Assembly (NCBI RefSeq): GCF_017502485.1
Contig: NZ_JAFVUX010000010.1
Location: forward strand, 1 to 64,000
Length of the DNA: 64,000 bases
Reading direction: 5' to 3'
From: Helicobacter sp.
Lineage (GTDB): Bacteria; Campylobacterota; Campylobacteria; Campylobacterales; Helicobacteraceae
How positions within the stretch are numbered: position 1 is the first letter of the stretch; each line of letters opens with the position of its first letter. A program made the position numbers and the translations under genes. Under the pieces are notes generated by a model that saw only the letters and a list, made by a program, of their open reading frames with translations, made no database searches and was not told the origin of the DNA. This document shows positions 47,898 through 56,402 of this stretch, piece after piece.

Positions 47898-48836
47898 CTA
47901 TTCTGTCGTGTGCCATCCCTCTTCATACTGCTTGGCTTGTACGCGGATAGCACTTACTGCCTCATAAACACCATCATAGCTTGCCGTAGCCCTAGATTCT
48001 AGCCCCACGCCATAGCCGCTACGCACCCACACACCATTGATCTGCGCATTCTGCGCTGCTTCTAAATCATAAATTGTATCACCAATCATAAATACCTGCT
48101 CCTTTGGTGTAATAGGCAAAGAATAAAGAGCTTTTAAAATCGGTTCTGCGCTAGGCTTTGGGTGCTGCACATCTTCACTGCCTATAACAACTTTAAAAAA
48201 CCGCAAAATATCGAAATGCTGCAAAATATGCTTAGAATATAGCGCGGTCTTTGTCGTAACCACCCCAAGGTGCGCAAAGCCACTTGCCATAATAAGAGAT
48301 TCTATTACATTTGGTAACAACTTCGTTTCTTGTAGATAAATTTTCCTGTAATGATTTTTATACAAAATTGCCCTATTTTGCGCTTCTTTACTATCAAACC
48401 CTATCTTTACAAACATCTCCGCAAGTGGTAGCCCAATGAGCGAGCGCACCTCATCTAAAGTGGGGGAAAATTCCACACCACAAGCGTGAGTGAAGCTATG
48501 ATAAATGCCATCGATAGAATCTAGAAGCGTCCCATCTAAATCAAAGAGCAAGACATATTTCTCATGCTCACCAGAATCCGCTTTTATCTCGTTGCCTAGG
48601 TTTAAAGCAGGCTTTCTTACTATATGCGGCTCACTAGAGTCTAGCTTTAACTCAAAGACTCCTTGCGCACACTCAATACTCTTAGATTCTGGTAATTCCT
48701 TTAGCTCGATTGTGTCTTGTGTGCTTGGGTACTTAGGCTCTTCCTTAAGCTCGATATGCGCACTCATCTCCTCAGACCTAGAATCCACACTCTCATCTGC
48801 CTGCTTTGTATTGTGAAATTTTTTCCAGCTAAACAC
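47898..48836 (-). CDS. HAD-family phosphatase (phosphoglycolate phosphatase type) with an N-terminal extension
   Basis: Residues from about 94 are a normal HAD phosphatase (LLFDLDGTLLDSIDGIYHS, VVTTKTALYSKH, HPKPSAEP, MIGDTIYDLEAAQNA), like Gph, which clears 2-phosphoglycolate. The first 90 residues are an acidic Ser/Glu-rich tract with Leu-Glu-Ser words. The open frame extends to 48968 inside the MATE gene, but the GTG at 48836 has AAGGAG 8 nt upstream and overlaps the MATE stop, so I chose it (312 aa). The extension could be translated or could hide a later start such as the ATG for MSAHIELKE. Confidence 0.75.
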   Translation of the reverse strand: MFSWKKFHNTKQADESVDSRSEEMSAHIELKEEPKYPSTQDTIELKELPESKSIECAQGVFELKLDSSEPHIVRKPALNLGNEIKADSGEHEKYVLLFDLDGTLLDSIDGIYHSFTHACGVEFSPTLDEVRSLIGLPLAEMFVKIGFDSKEAQNRAILYKNHYRKIYLQETKLLPNVIESLIMASGFAHLGVVTTKTALYSKHILQHFDILRFFKVVIGSEDVQHPKPSAEPILKALYSLPITPKEQVFMIGDTIYDLEAAQNAQINGVWVRSGYGVGLESRATASYDGVYEAVSAIRVQAKQYEEGWHTTE

Positions 48837-50226
48837 GATGTTTTCTCCTTTTCCACAATGTCCTGCCGCTTGGAGCATTACCAGATAAAATGCCGTAGCG
48901 TAACTCATAGCCCATAACAAGCGTAGCCACAAGAAGTGCACACGCCTGCGCCACAGGATAGCTTGCAAACGCCCCGTCTAATCCATAACGCTCACTTAAA
49001 GGGGGCAAAAGTAATGCGATAAACAAAAATGTGTAACAAATTGTAATGACAATAGAGCTTATTGTGCGTTGGATGGATTGCAAAAAGATTGCACACACCA
49101 TACTAATCCCCAATAGTACATAGCCAATGTAGTAAATATGCATCGCTTGCACGCTTAAAATAGCCACCCTATCGCTTGAATCGACAAAAAATGCCACAAA
49201 ATACGGCGCGCAAGCAAAAAACAGTCCATAAAGTAAAAGCCCGATAAGCACCACTGCAACAAGTGCAAAGCCAAGTGCGTAACGCAGTCTAGCAAAATTA
49301 CCAGCTCCGTAATTAAAGCTAGCAATGGGTTGCAAGGACTGAGAAACAGAGAGCAAAATCGTAAAAAACACAATCCCGCAATACAGCACCACACTATACA
49401 CCGCAAGCCCTGTATCTCCTGCTATACTTAAAAGCGCACCATTATACAGCACCATTACAACAGCTGCTGAAAGCTCGGATATACTCTCTGGCAAGCCACT
49501 TTTAGCCGAAGAAATAATCGCGACAAAGGAAAACCTAGGGACAAAAAACAACGCGCCCTTTTTGCGCACAAAATGACCAAGCAGTACGCTAAATCCTATC
49601 GCGTGCGCCAAAATAGTCGCAAGCGCACTTCCCTCAATCCCCATATCAAGCACAAACAAAAACACATAATTAAGTGCGATATTACTTGCTGATCCCAAAA
49701 TCATCGCAAACATACCTAAAATCGGGCGTTTGTCATTCACGACAAAAATATCGCTTAATGGATGCAAGATCAAAAATGGCATACCAAGGAAAGTAATTTG
49801 CAGATAGATTCTAGCAAATGCGCGTATTTCATTAGAAATCTCCTTGCCACGCGTAAGGAAGATCAAAATCTCATCAACAAGCACAAAGCCCAGCACGCCC
49901 ATAACCACCGAGCTAAGCGCCACGAAGTAAAAAATTGAGCTAAACACGAGCCTTGCCCTAGCAGCGTGGTCCTTACCCAAAAAATACGACACAATTGCCG
50001 CCCCACCAAAGCCAAAAAGCAGCTCATATGCGATACAAGCGGGGAACACCGCCCAGCACGCACCAATGGCAGCCAAACCATCTGTGCCAATCTTTCGTCC
50101 CACAAAGATCCCATCAATCGTAGAGTAAGTAGAGAGAGCGAGCATCGCACAAAGAGCAGGGATAAAATAGTAGAAAAATAGCTTGATGATAGAATCTTTT
50201 TTAAGATCCAAGCCTGTAGCAATCAT
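48829..50226 (-). CDS. MATE family multidrug/sodium antiporter
   Basis: A roughly 465-aa inner-membrane exporter with about twelve hydrophobic segments. It begins KLFFYYFIPALCAMLALSTYSTIDGIFVGR, the standard MATE first helix. Members expel cationic drugs in exchange for Na+ or H+. The frame opens at 50262, but the ATG at 50226 gives MIATGLDLKKDS, so I favour it; a start between the two is possible. It overlaps the HAD gene. It is divergent from fumC. Confidence 0.88.
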   Translation of the reverse strand: MIATGLDLKKDSIIKLFFYYFIPALCAMLALSTYSTIDGIFVGRKIGTDGLAAIGACWAVFPACIAYELLFGFGGAAIVSYFLGKDHAARARLVFSSIFYFVALSSVVMGVLGFVLVDEILIFLTRGKEISNEIRAFARIYLQITFLGMPFLILHPLSDIFVVNDKRPILGMFAMILGSASNIALNYVFLFVLDMGIEGSALATILAHAIGFSVLLGHFVRKKGALFFVPRFSFVAIISSAKSGLPESISELSAAVVMVLYNGALLSIAGDTGLAVYSVVLYCGIVFFTILLSVSQSLQPIASFNYGAGNFARLRYALGFALVAVVLIGLLLYGLFFACAPYFVAFFVDSSDRVAILSVQAMHIYYIGYVLLGISMVCAIFLQSIQRTISSIVITICYTFLFIALLLPPLSERYGLDGAFASYPVAQACALLVATLVMGYELRYGILSGNAPSGRTLWKRRKHRV

Positions 50227-50381
50227 TATCCATCCATAGATTACACAAAGATAATCGTGCATTATAGCAATGATGAGTTAATGCTTGCCCACCACTAAGC
50301 GCCCAATATTTGCGCCATTTAAGTAAATTCTTACGCAAAATGCCCTACACTATCTCCCATCTTAAACCGAAGGAGTTGGCT

Positions 50382-51773
50382 ATGGAATTTCGTATTGAAC
50401 ACGACACAATGGGCGAAGTAAAAGTACCCAATGACAAATATTGGGGAGCGCAAACAGAACGAAGCTTTGAAAACTTCAAAATCGGCGTAGAAAAAATGCC
50501 CAAAGAGCTAATTTATAGCTTTGCAAAACTTAAGCGATCGCTTGCAGTGGTGAATAACGACCTAGGCAAGCTTAATGATGAGAAAAAAAACGCCATCGTG
50601 CAAGCGTGTGATGAAATCATTGCTGGTAAGTTTGATGACAACTTTCCTTTGGCTATTTGGCAGACAGGCTCTGGCACACAAAGCAATATGAATATAAATG
50701 AAGTCATCGCTAATCGTGCCAGCGAGATTCTAGGGGCAGACTTCCGCAAGGAGAAAAAAATCCACCCAAATGATGATGTCAATATGAGCCAAAGCTCTAA
50801 TGACACTTTCCCCACGGCAATGAGTATCGTCTCTGTAATCCAGCTAGAAAAAAAGCTACTTCCCTCTCTAGAAGCTCTACGCGATACTTTTGCCAAAAAG
50901 GTAAAAGAGTTTGACTCCATCGTAAAAATCGGGCGCACACATTTGCAAGATGCCACCCCCCTCACTCTTGGACAAGAATTTAGTGGCTATCTTTCGATGC
51001 TTGAGCACTCACGCGAGCAAATCATCTCTTCTTTACCTACGCTAAGAGAACTTGCCATCGGTGGGACAGCGGTGGGCACAGGGCTAAATGCGCACCCAGA
51101 GCTTAGTGAAAAAGTGAGCGCAGAGCTTAGCAACTTCACAGGCGTGAAGTTTGTCTCAAGCCCAAATAAATTCCACGCACTAACAAGCCACGATGCCATC
51201 ACTTTCGCACACGGCGCACTAAAAGCACTAGCGGCAAATCTTATGAAAATCGCTAATGATGTGCGCTGGCTAGCAAGCGGACCTAGATGCGGGCTAGGCG
51301 AGCTACTAATTCCAGAAAATGAGCCCGGAAGCTCCATAATGCCTGGCAAGGTCAATCCCACACAATGTGAAGCATTAACAATGGTAGCAGTGCAAGTTAT
51401 GGGCAATGATGCGGCAATTGGCTTTGCAGCTTCGCAGGGGAATTTTGAGCTAAATGTCTTTAAGCCAGTGATTATTTATAACTTCTTGCAAAGCCTTGAC
51501 TTGCTAGCAGATGCAATGCACTCTTTCAATATCCACTGCGCTGTAGGTATTGAGCCAAATAAAGAAAAAATCGCGCATAACTTGCACAACTCTCTAATGC
51601 TGGTAACTGCGCTTAATCCACACATCGGCTATGAAAATGCCGCAAAAGTCGCCAAAAATGCACACAAGAAAAACATCTCCCTAAAAGAGTCTGCCCTAGA
51701 GCTAGGACTCCTAAGCGCGGAAGATTTCGACAAATATGTTGTCCCAGAAAATATGATTAAACCTAAAGCATAA
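50382..51773 (+). CDS. fumC: Fumarate hydratase class II
   Basis: Interconverts fumarate and malate without an iron-sulfur cluster. Marks: [45 protein letters not shown] and the signature [12 protein letters not shown] near residue 316. The open frame begins at 50310, but the ATG at 50382 ([12 protein letters not shown]) has AAGGAG just upstream; I chose it (463 aa), the usual length. The next gene starts 7 nt after its stop. Confidence 0.96.
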   Translation: MEFRIEHDTMGEVKVPNDKYWGAQTERSFENFKIGVEKMPKELIYSFAKLKRSLAVVNNDLGKLNDEKKNAIVQACDEIIAGKFDDNFPLAIWQTGSGTQSNMNINEVIANRASEILGADFRKEKKIHPNDDVNMSQSSNDTFPTAMSIVSVIQLEKKLLPSLEALRDTFAKKVKEFDSIVKIGRTHLQDATPLTLGQEFSGYLSMLEHSREQIISSLPTLRELAIGGTAVGTGLNAHPELSEKVSAELSNFTGVKFVSSPNKFHALTSHDAITFAHGALKALAANLMKIANDVRWLASGPRCGLGELLIPENEPGSSIMPGKVNPTQCEALTMVAVQVMGNDAAIGFAASQGNFELNVFKPVIIYNFLQSLDLLADAMHSFNIHCAVGIEPNKEKIAHNLHNSLMLVTALNPHIGYENAAKVAKNAHKKNISLKESALELGLLSAEDFDKYVVPENMIKPKA

Positions 51774-51780
51774 GCATCTT

Positions 51781-52440
51781 ATGCGCCCTTTTCGCCTCCT
51801 AGGAGCTAGGCTAGCCCTACTCCTAATACTTGCACCTATTTCTCTTCTTGCTATTCCGCTTTGTCAATCTCAATCTGAGCAGCTTAAATTTTGGGGCGGT
51901 ACACTTATGCAAATTATCTCTCTGCACGCAGGCGTGGGCGCAGACTTCAATGCACTAGATTCTAGCGCGAAAAACCTAGCGCGAAAAACGGCTACCACGC
52001 CAATTGTAGGCGCTAGTGCTGGAGTAATGTATATGAATCCAGAAGATGATAGGGAACTTGATTATGGTTGGAGAGTGCGCTATCTCTTTAGCCACTCTCC
52101 AAAGCTTGATCGTAGCACACACTACATCGGTGCGCTTTTGTATCTCCATCCTTTTCCTAATCCCTACCACCGTGCAAGTGGAGCGATACAGACACATAAA
52201 GACTGCGAAGATAAGCCTGATGGCTACCCTACGCCATTTTCCTTTGTGCTAGGCAGTGGGCTTAGTGTGCAGAGCAATCCTTATGGACAGAGTGTAGGCG
52301 GATATATGGAGAGTGGGATCGCGCTTTTTAAGTGGTTTCCGCTTAACGCTGAGCTGATTTATCGCATTAGCTTCTATCCTAGTAATCCATATTTTGAGTC
52401 CATTACACAAAGTATCCAGCTCGTTTTTACAATCCTTTAG
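51781..52440 (+). CDS. Exported protein, probably outer-membrane beta-barrel-like
   Basis: A 219-aa protein with a signal peptide (residues 1-25: LLLILAPISLLA then IPLCQ). The rest is rich in aromatic and alternating residues (VRYLFSHSPKLDRSTHYIGALLYLHPFP, YMESGIALFKWFPLNAELIYRISFYPS) and ends IQLVFTIL. This suggests a small outer-membrane protein; the family is unknown. It is 7 nt after fumC. Only the envelope location is reasonably sure. Confidence 0.6.
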   Translation: MRPFRLLGARLALLLILAPISLLAIPLCQSQSEQLKFWGGTLMQIISLHAGVGADFNALDSSAKNLARKTATTPIVGASAGVMYMNPEDDRELDYGWRVRYLFSHSPKLDRSTHYIGALLYLHPFPNPYHRASGAIQTHKDCEDKPDGYPTPFSFVLGSGLSVQSNPYGQSVGGYMESGIALFKWFPLNAELIYRISFYPSNPYFESITQSIQLVFTIL

Positions 52441-52578
52441 ATTCTATCTCAAGCATTGCCCATAGTTTAGGGCAGCTATTACCGATAGTGATATAAGGCA
52501 TAGCCCGTGCTAGTTTCTTTAAAATCCCTAGAATAAATACTAGAAAAGATAGCAAGCATTAAGTAAGAATCAAACCAA

Positions 52579-52606
52579 GCTAGAATCTAAAAGCCTAGAT
52601 TCTAGC
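52579..52606. repeat. Hairpin of two TAGAWTCTA words
   Basis: An 11-bp stem (GCTAGAATCTA / TAGATTCTAGC) with a 6-nt loop AAAGCC, between the exported-protein gene and aroB. It may terminate the fumC unit, but has no T-tract. Confidence 0.55.
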
Positions 52607-52621
52607 CAAATGCAAAATAGC

Positions 52622-52646
52622 TTGCCACGACTTGCAGTCGTGGCAA
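52622..52646. repeat. 11-bp hairpin, second GTCATTGC-type repeat
   Basis: Arms TTGCCACGACT (52622-52632) and AGTCGTGGCAA (52636-52646) with loop TGC. Read on the minus strand it begins GTCATTGCC, like the element at 9662-9702. Confidence 0.6.
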
Positions 52647-52720
52647 TGACAAAACTAGAATCTACACGCCAAAAACACCACAAAGCCTAGAATCTAAACT
52701 TACCCTTAAGGCAAATGTAC

Positions 52721-52757
52721 TACAATCAAAGTCTTACTCTTTAAGTCTTACTCTTTA
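52721..52757 (+). promoter_or_regulatory. aroB: aroB promoter and 14-bp tandem duplication
   Basis: TACAAT at 52721-52726 is a probable -10. The unit AGTCTTACTCTTTA occurs twice without change at 52730-52743 and 52744-52757, followed at once by AGGAAGG and the ATG at 52768. A 5' leader duplication placed directly upstream of the ribosome binding site could alter translation and is prone to change copy number. Confidence 0.6.
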
Positions 52758-52767
52758 AGGAAGGATT

Positions 52768-53841
52768 ATGCCCACTCTTACTATCCAAACTTCAACCACT
52801 TCTTATCCTGTGGTTATTGATGAGTTTTTGCACAATGACACCTGCATAACATCCCAAAGCAAAGCCCTAATCGTTAGCAACCCAAAAATAGCTGGGCTCT
52901 ATCTCCATAAGATACTACCAAAGATACAAGCACAAGAAGTGTCTGTCTGCATCGTACCAGATGGTGAAGAGTATAAAAATATGCAGAGTGTCGAGCATAT
53001 TCTACAATGTGCCTTTGCCAATCGCTTAGATAGAAAGTCGCTAATGATCGCACTTGGTGGCGGAGTAATAAGCGATATGGTAGGCTTTGCTAGCGGGATA
53101 TTTGAGCGAGGGATTAGCTATGTCTCAATCCCCACAACTCTGCTTGCACAAGTTGATGCATCTGTGGGTGGGAAATGCGGGATCAATAACGCCTATGGCA
53201 AAAATCTCATAGGGCTTTTTTATCAGCCAAGTGCGGTCTATATCGATACAGGATTCTTACACACACTCTCTATGCGTGAGATTAGAGCGGGGCTAGCAGA
53301 AGTACTAAAGGTCTTTGTCTGCTTTGATGAGCAAGCGTTCACAAAGCTAGAGAAACTAGAGCCACTAGAATCTAAAAGCGCGCTTTTAGATTCTAGTGCG
53401 CTTTTGCCCCTTATCCAAAGATCCATAGAGATTAAAGCCAAAGTTGTAGAACAAGATGAGAGAGAGAGCAATATCCGCGCCGCGCTTAACTATGGACATA
53501 CTTTTGCACATATTATTGAGATGCAAACACACTATAAACGCTTCTTGCACGGCGAAGCAGTAGCTATAGGGATAGCTATGGCAAACACCCTAGCCCAGCA
53601 GCTTGGAAGTCTAAGTGCTGCAGATTCTAAGCGCATTAGCGCGGTGCTAGCGCGGTTTGGCTTGGATGGGAGCTATCGTATCAATGATATAGAAGCTTTC
53701 TATCAAGCATTTTTCTTGGATAAAAAATCAAGTAACAACAAGCTTCGCTTTATCCTGCCTGAAGGGATCGGTAGCTTTAGCCTACGCGATGATTTAAGTA
53801 AAGAGCAAATTCTCTCTTGCTTGCAGCATTATGCGCGCTAG
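52768..53841 (+). CDS. aroB: 3-dehydroquinate synthase
   Basis: Second step of the shikimate pathway (DAHP to 3-dehydroquinate). Marks: VPDGEEYKNMQSVEHIL, ALGGGVISDMVGFASGIFERG, IPTTLLAQVDASVGGKCGIN and the zinc-binding NYGHTFAHIIEM with a later HGEAVAIG. The 357 aa include an apparent Leu-Glu-Ser-Lys/Leu-Asp-Ser-Ser insertion near residue 199 encoded by the 36-nt palindrome. Start and RBS are clear. Confidence 0.95.
   Translation: MPTLTIQTSTTSYPVVIDEFLHNDTCITSQSKALIVSNPKIAGLYLHKILPKIQAQEVSVCIVPDGEEYKNMQSVEHILQCAFANRLDRKSLMIALGGGVISDMVGFASGIFERGISYVSIPTTLLAQVDASVGGKCGINNAYGKNLIGLFYQPSAVYIDTGFLHTLSMREIRAGLAEVLKVFVCFDEQAFTKLEKLEPLESKSALLDSSALLPLIQRSIEIKAKVVEQDERESNIRAALNYGHTFAHIIEMQTHYKRFLHGEAVAIGIAMANTLAQQLGSLSAADSKRISAVLARFGLDGSYRINDIEAFYQAFFLDKKSSNNKLRFILPEGIGSFSLRDDLSKEQILSCLQHYAR
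53363..53398. repeat. 36-nt perfect palindrome inside aroB
   Basis: Two TAGAWTCTA words face each other around AAAAGCGCGCTTTT. The whole 53363-53398 stretch is its own reverse complement and is read in frame as roughly L-E-S-K-S-A-L-L-D-S-S. The flanking AroB sequence is normal on both sides. Confidence 0.85.
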
Positions 53842-53849
53842 ATTTCTAC

Positions 53850-56366
53850 TTAGAATCTATACTTCCAAAGTCGCTGGCTATTTAGCACTACGGATATACT
53901 GCTAGCACTCATCGCAAATGCCGCGATCATTGGATTTAGCAAAATCTGTGCTGGGTAGTAGAGCACACCGCACGCCAGCGGTATGCAGATACAATTATAA
54001 ACAAATGCAAAGCCTAGGTTCTCGCGGATATTTTGTATAACTTTCTTAGATAGAGACATTACAAAAAGTATGCGCAATATATCATTGTGGTAGATGATAA
54101 TATCTGCGGTGTTTTTGCTTACATCATTAGCTTCGGCGAAGCTTAGAGAGACATCTGCTGCTGCTAGCGCACCCACATCATTGAGTCCATCGCCTACCAT
54201 CATTACAACCTTACCTTGCTTTTGAAGCTCTTGTATATAAGCTAGCTTATCTTCTGGCTTAATACCTGCTAGATAGCACATAACCCCTAGAGACTCTGCT
54301 ATGCGCTTGGTGTTTTTATCACTATCTCCGCTTAGAATATGCGGTGTTAAACCCTTGTCTTTCAGTGCTTGGAGTAGCTCTTGTACCTTGGGTTTTAGGG
54401 TATCTTCTAGCGTGATTATGCCTAAAAGCTCATAGCTAGAATCTACCTTTTTCCCCAACAACACTTCTATATACCCCTCTTGCCCTTCTTGCGTGATTCG
54501 CTCTATCTGTCCTGCAAACATCGCTTGATTTCCTAGTGCGTAAGTGTAGCCACCCTTTATTGCTTCTATCCCAAACCCTGCCCGCACGCAAAACTCCCCA
54601 AACTCACTTGGCTTAATCCCTTGCTGCTGGACTTCTTGGATAATAGCTTTAGCGATGATATGCTCACTCCCCTTTTCTAGCCCAGCACTTAGAGCTAGGA
54701 TCTCTCTCTCGCTAAGATTACATAGACTTTTTACCGCTACGACTTTTAGAGTGGCTTGTGTAAGCGTGCCTGTTTTATCGAACACCACATCACTAATCTT
54801 GCCAAGCTTCTCAAAACTCTGCGCTTGTTTAATGAATACTCCTTGCCTATTGGCAAGCGCAGTGCCTATCATGACTGCCATAGGCGTAGCCAGCCCCAAA
54901 GCACACGGACAAGAAATTACAAGCACGCTAATAAACACGCCAAAGGCAAAATCCACCCCCTCGCACATCCACCAAATACCAAACGCCACTAGAGCGACTG
55001 CGATCACCGCCGGGACAAAATATGCTGCAATCACATCTGCTAGCTTAGCGATAGATGGCTTAGAACTCATCGCCTCTTGCACAAGCGTGCCAAGTGCTCC
55101 TAGCGTGCTATGTTCGCTTGTGCTAGTAGCCCGCATAATAAAAGCGCGATTAGTGTTGATACTACCAGCATACACCCTATCACCTGCCCTTTTTTCAACA
55201 GGGATCACCTCACCACTAAGCATAGACTCATCAACGCCCCCTTCCCCATCATACACAATGCCATCTGCTGGGATCGTCTGCGCGGGGAGAATCCTTAGCT
55301 TATCGCCTATGCGGATTTCTTGGGGGGAGATTTGGCACTCTTTGTGCGTATCTATGCGTAGCACTTGCGAGAGATTGCCCAAAAGCAATGCGCGTATTAC
55401 AGAGCTTGTTGTGTCTTTGGCATTTTGCTCTAAGCCCTTACCAAATAGCACAAAAAACAAAATCACACAAATGCTTTCAAAATACCAATGCGTGCGCCCA
55501 AGCAAGGCATTATGCACACTATACGCAAGCGCGGCAGTGGTGCTTATGGCAATGAGTGAGTCCATTGTAGGAGATTTGGCAAGCAGTGTCCTAAAGCCTT
55601 TGAAGTAATAATCACGCCCTAAATGCATACTTGCAAGAGCTAAGAAAAGCTGGGTAAAAAAATTCACACGCATATCGCTAAATGGTGCAATAAGAGCAGA
55701 ATCTAGCAACATAGGTGCCATAGCAAGATAGAGTACTATAAGCGCACAAACCCCGCTTAATAGCACGCGATGTTTATGGAGAAAGTGTTGTATGCTAATG
55801 AATTTTGTTTTACGCGATAAATCGTAGATTACTTCACGCGTGCTGCGGTTACGCACCTCAAGTGTACGCTCTTGCACGCATTTGCAAGCCTCTGATTTCT
55901 CATCTACAATCCTAGAATCCTTTGTCAGCTCATTGACATTTATGGTATTCCCTTTAGAATCTACTTTTTCAAACATAGATTCTAGGGAAGCGGATTTTTC
56001 GCTTTCAAGCTGCTTGCTATCACCGCTCGGGGGCTCTAAGATTGTGGAGCTAGAATTGCATTTTATAAGCGTATAAGGAGATAAAGCTTGGGGCTTATTA
56101 ACAAAGCGTAGCGATGAAGCCCGCGATTCTAGCCCGTGCGCGCAAGCCAAATTTTCTCCCAACAAAGCTGGCTTGTAGCCTAGCTTTGTGATAGCGGCAA
56201 AAATTGGCTCTAGGCTTTGGGAGTCCTGCAAGGTTAGGGTAGCGGTTTTGGCAATTAGGTTGATATGAATATCTGCAAGAAGATCTTTAGATTTTAAATG
56301 CTTAGTGATAGAGTTAGCACAAGAAGCACAAGACATACCATCAATAGCTATGGTGAGCTTTTGCAT
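53850..56366 (-). CDS. copA: Copper-translocating P1B-type ATPase
   Basis: An 838-aa copper exporter. The N-terminal HMA domain has GMSCASC. The membrane region carries the CPC motif (VISCPCALGLATP, about residue 488), then DKTGTLT (about 530), GDSDKNTKRIAE and the hinge MVGDGLNDVGALAAADV. The frame opens at 56387; the ATG at 56366 (MQKLTIAIDG) has AAGGA upstream. About 110 residues between HMA and the first helix form a Ser/Glu-rich linker containing several Leu-Glu-Ser words, longer than in most CopA proteins. Confidence 0.95.
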   Translation of the reverse strand: MQKLTIAIDGMSCASCANSITKHLKSKDLLADIHINLIAKTATLTLQDSQSLEPIFAAITKLGYKPALLGENLACAHGLESRASSLRFVNKPQALSPYTLIKCNSSSTILEPPSGDSKQLESEKSASLESMFEKVDSKGNTINVNELTKDSRIVDEKSEACKCVQERTLEVRNRSTREVIYDLSRKTKFISIQHFLHKHRVLLSGVCALIVLYLAMAPMLLDSALIAPFSDMRVNFFTQLFLALASMHLGRDYYFKGFRTLLAKSPTMDSLIAISTTAALAYSVHNALLGRTHWYFESICVILFFVLFGKGLEQNAKDTTSSVIRALLLGNLSQVLRIDTHKECQISPQEIRIGDKLRILPAQTIPADGIVYDGEGGVDESMLSGEVIPVEKRAGDRVYAGSINTNRAFIMRATSTSEHSTLGALGTLVQEAMSSKPSIAKLADVIAAYFVPAVIAVALVAFGIWWMCEGVDFAFGVFISVLVISCPCALGLATPMAVMIGTALANRQGVFIKQAQSFEKLGKISDVVFDKTGTLTQATLKVVAVKSLCNLSEREILALSAGLEKGSEHIIAKAIIQEVQQQGIKPSEFGEFCVRAGFGIEAIKGGYTYALGNQAMFAGQIERITQEGQEGYIEVLLGKKVDSSYELLGIITLEDTLKPKVQELLQALKDKGLTPHILSGDSDKNTKRIAESLGVMCYLAGIKPEDKLAYIQELQKQGKVVMMVGDGLNDVGALAAADVSLSFAEANDVSKNTADIIIYHNDILRILFVMSLSKKVIQNIRENLGFAFVYNCICIPLACGVLYYPAQILLNPMIAAFAMSASSISVVLNSQRLWKYRF

Positions 56367-56402
56367 AGAGAGATCCTTATATAGCAAATATGACTTGAAA
56401 CA

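Larger units (their letters stand above)
52441..52767. promoter_or_regulatory. aroB leader region with repeats
   Basis: No gene in 327 nt. It holds four TAGAWTCTA words at 52440-52700, a paired hairpin at 52579-52606, the GTCATTGC-type hairpin at 52622-52646, a -10-like TACAAT (52721-52726) and a perfect 14-bp tandem duplication (52730-52757) directly before the aroB ribosome binding site. Confidence 0.55.

Noticed and set aside
54655-55608. 317-codon plus-strand ORF opposite copA
   Set aside because: Antisense to the clear ATPase core motifs; the protein is low-complexity and has no recognisable domain.
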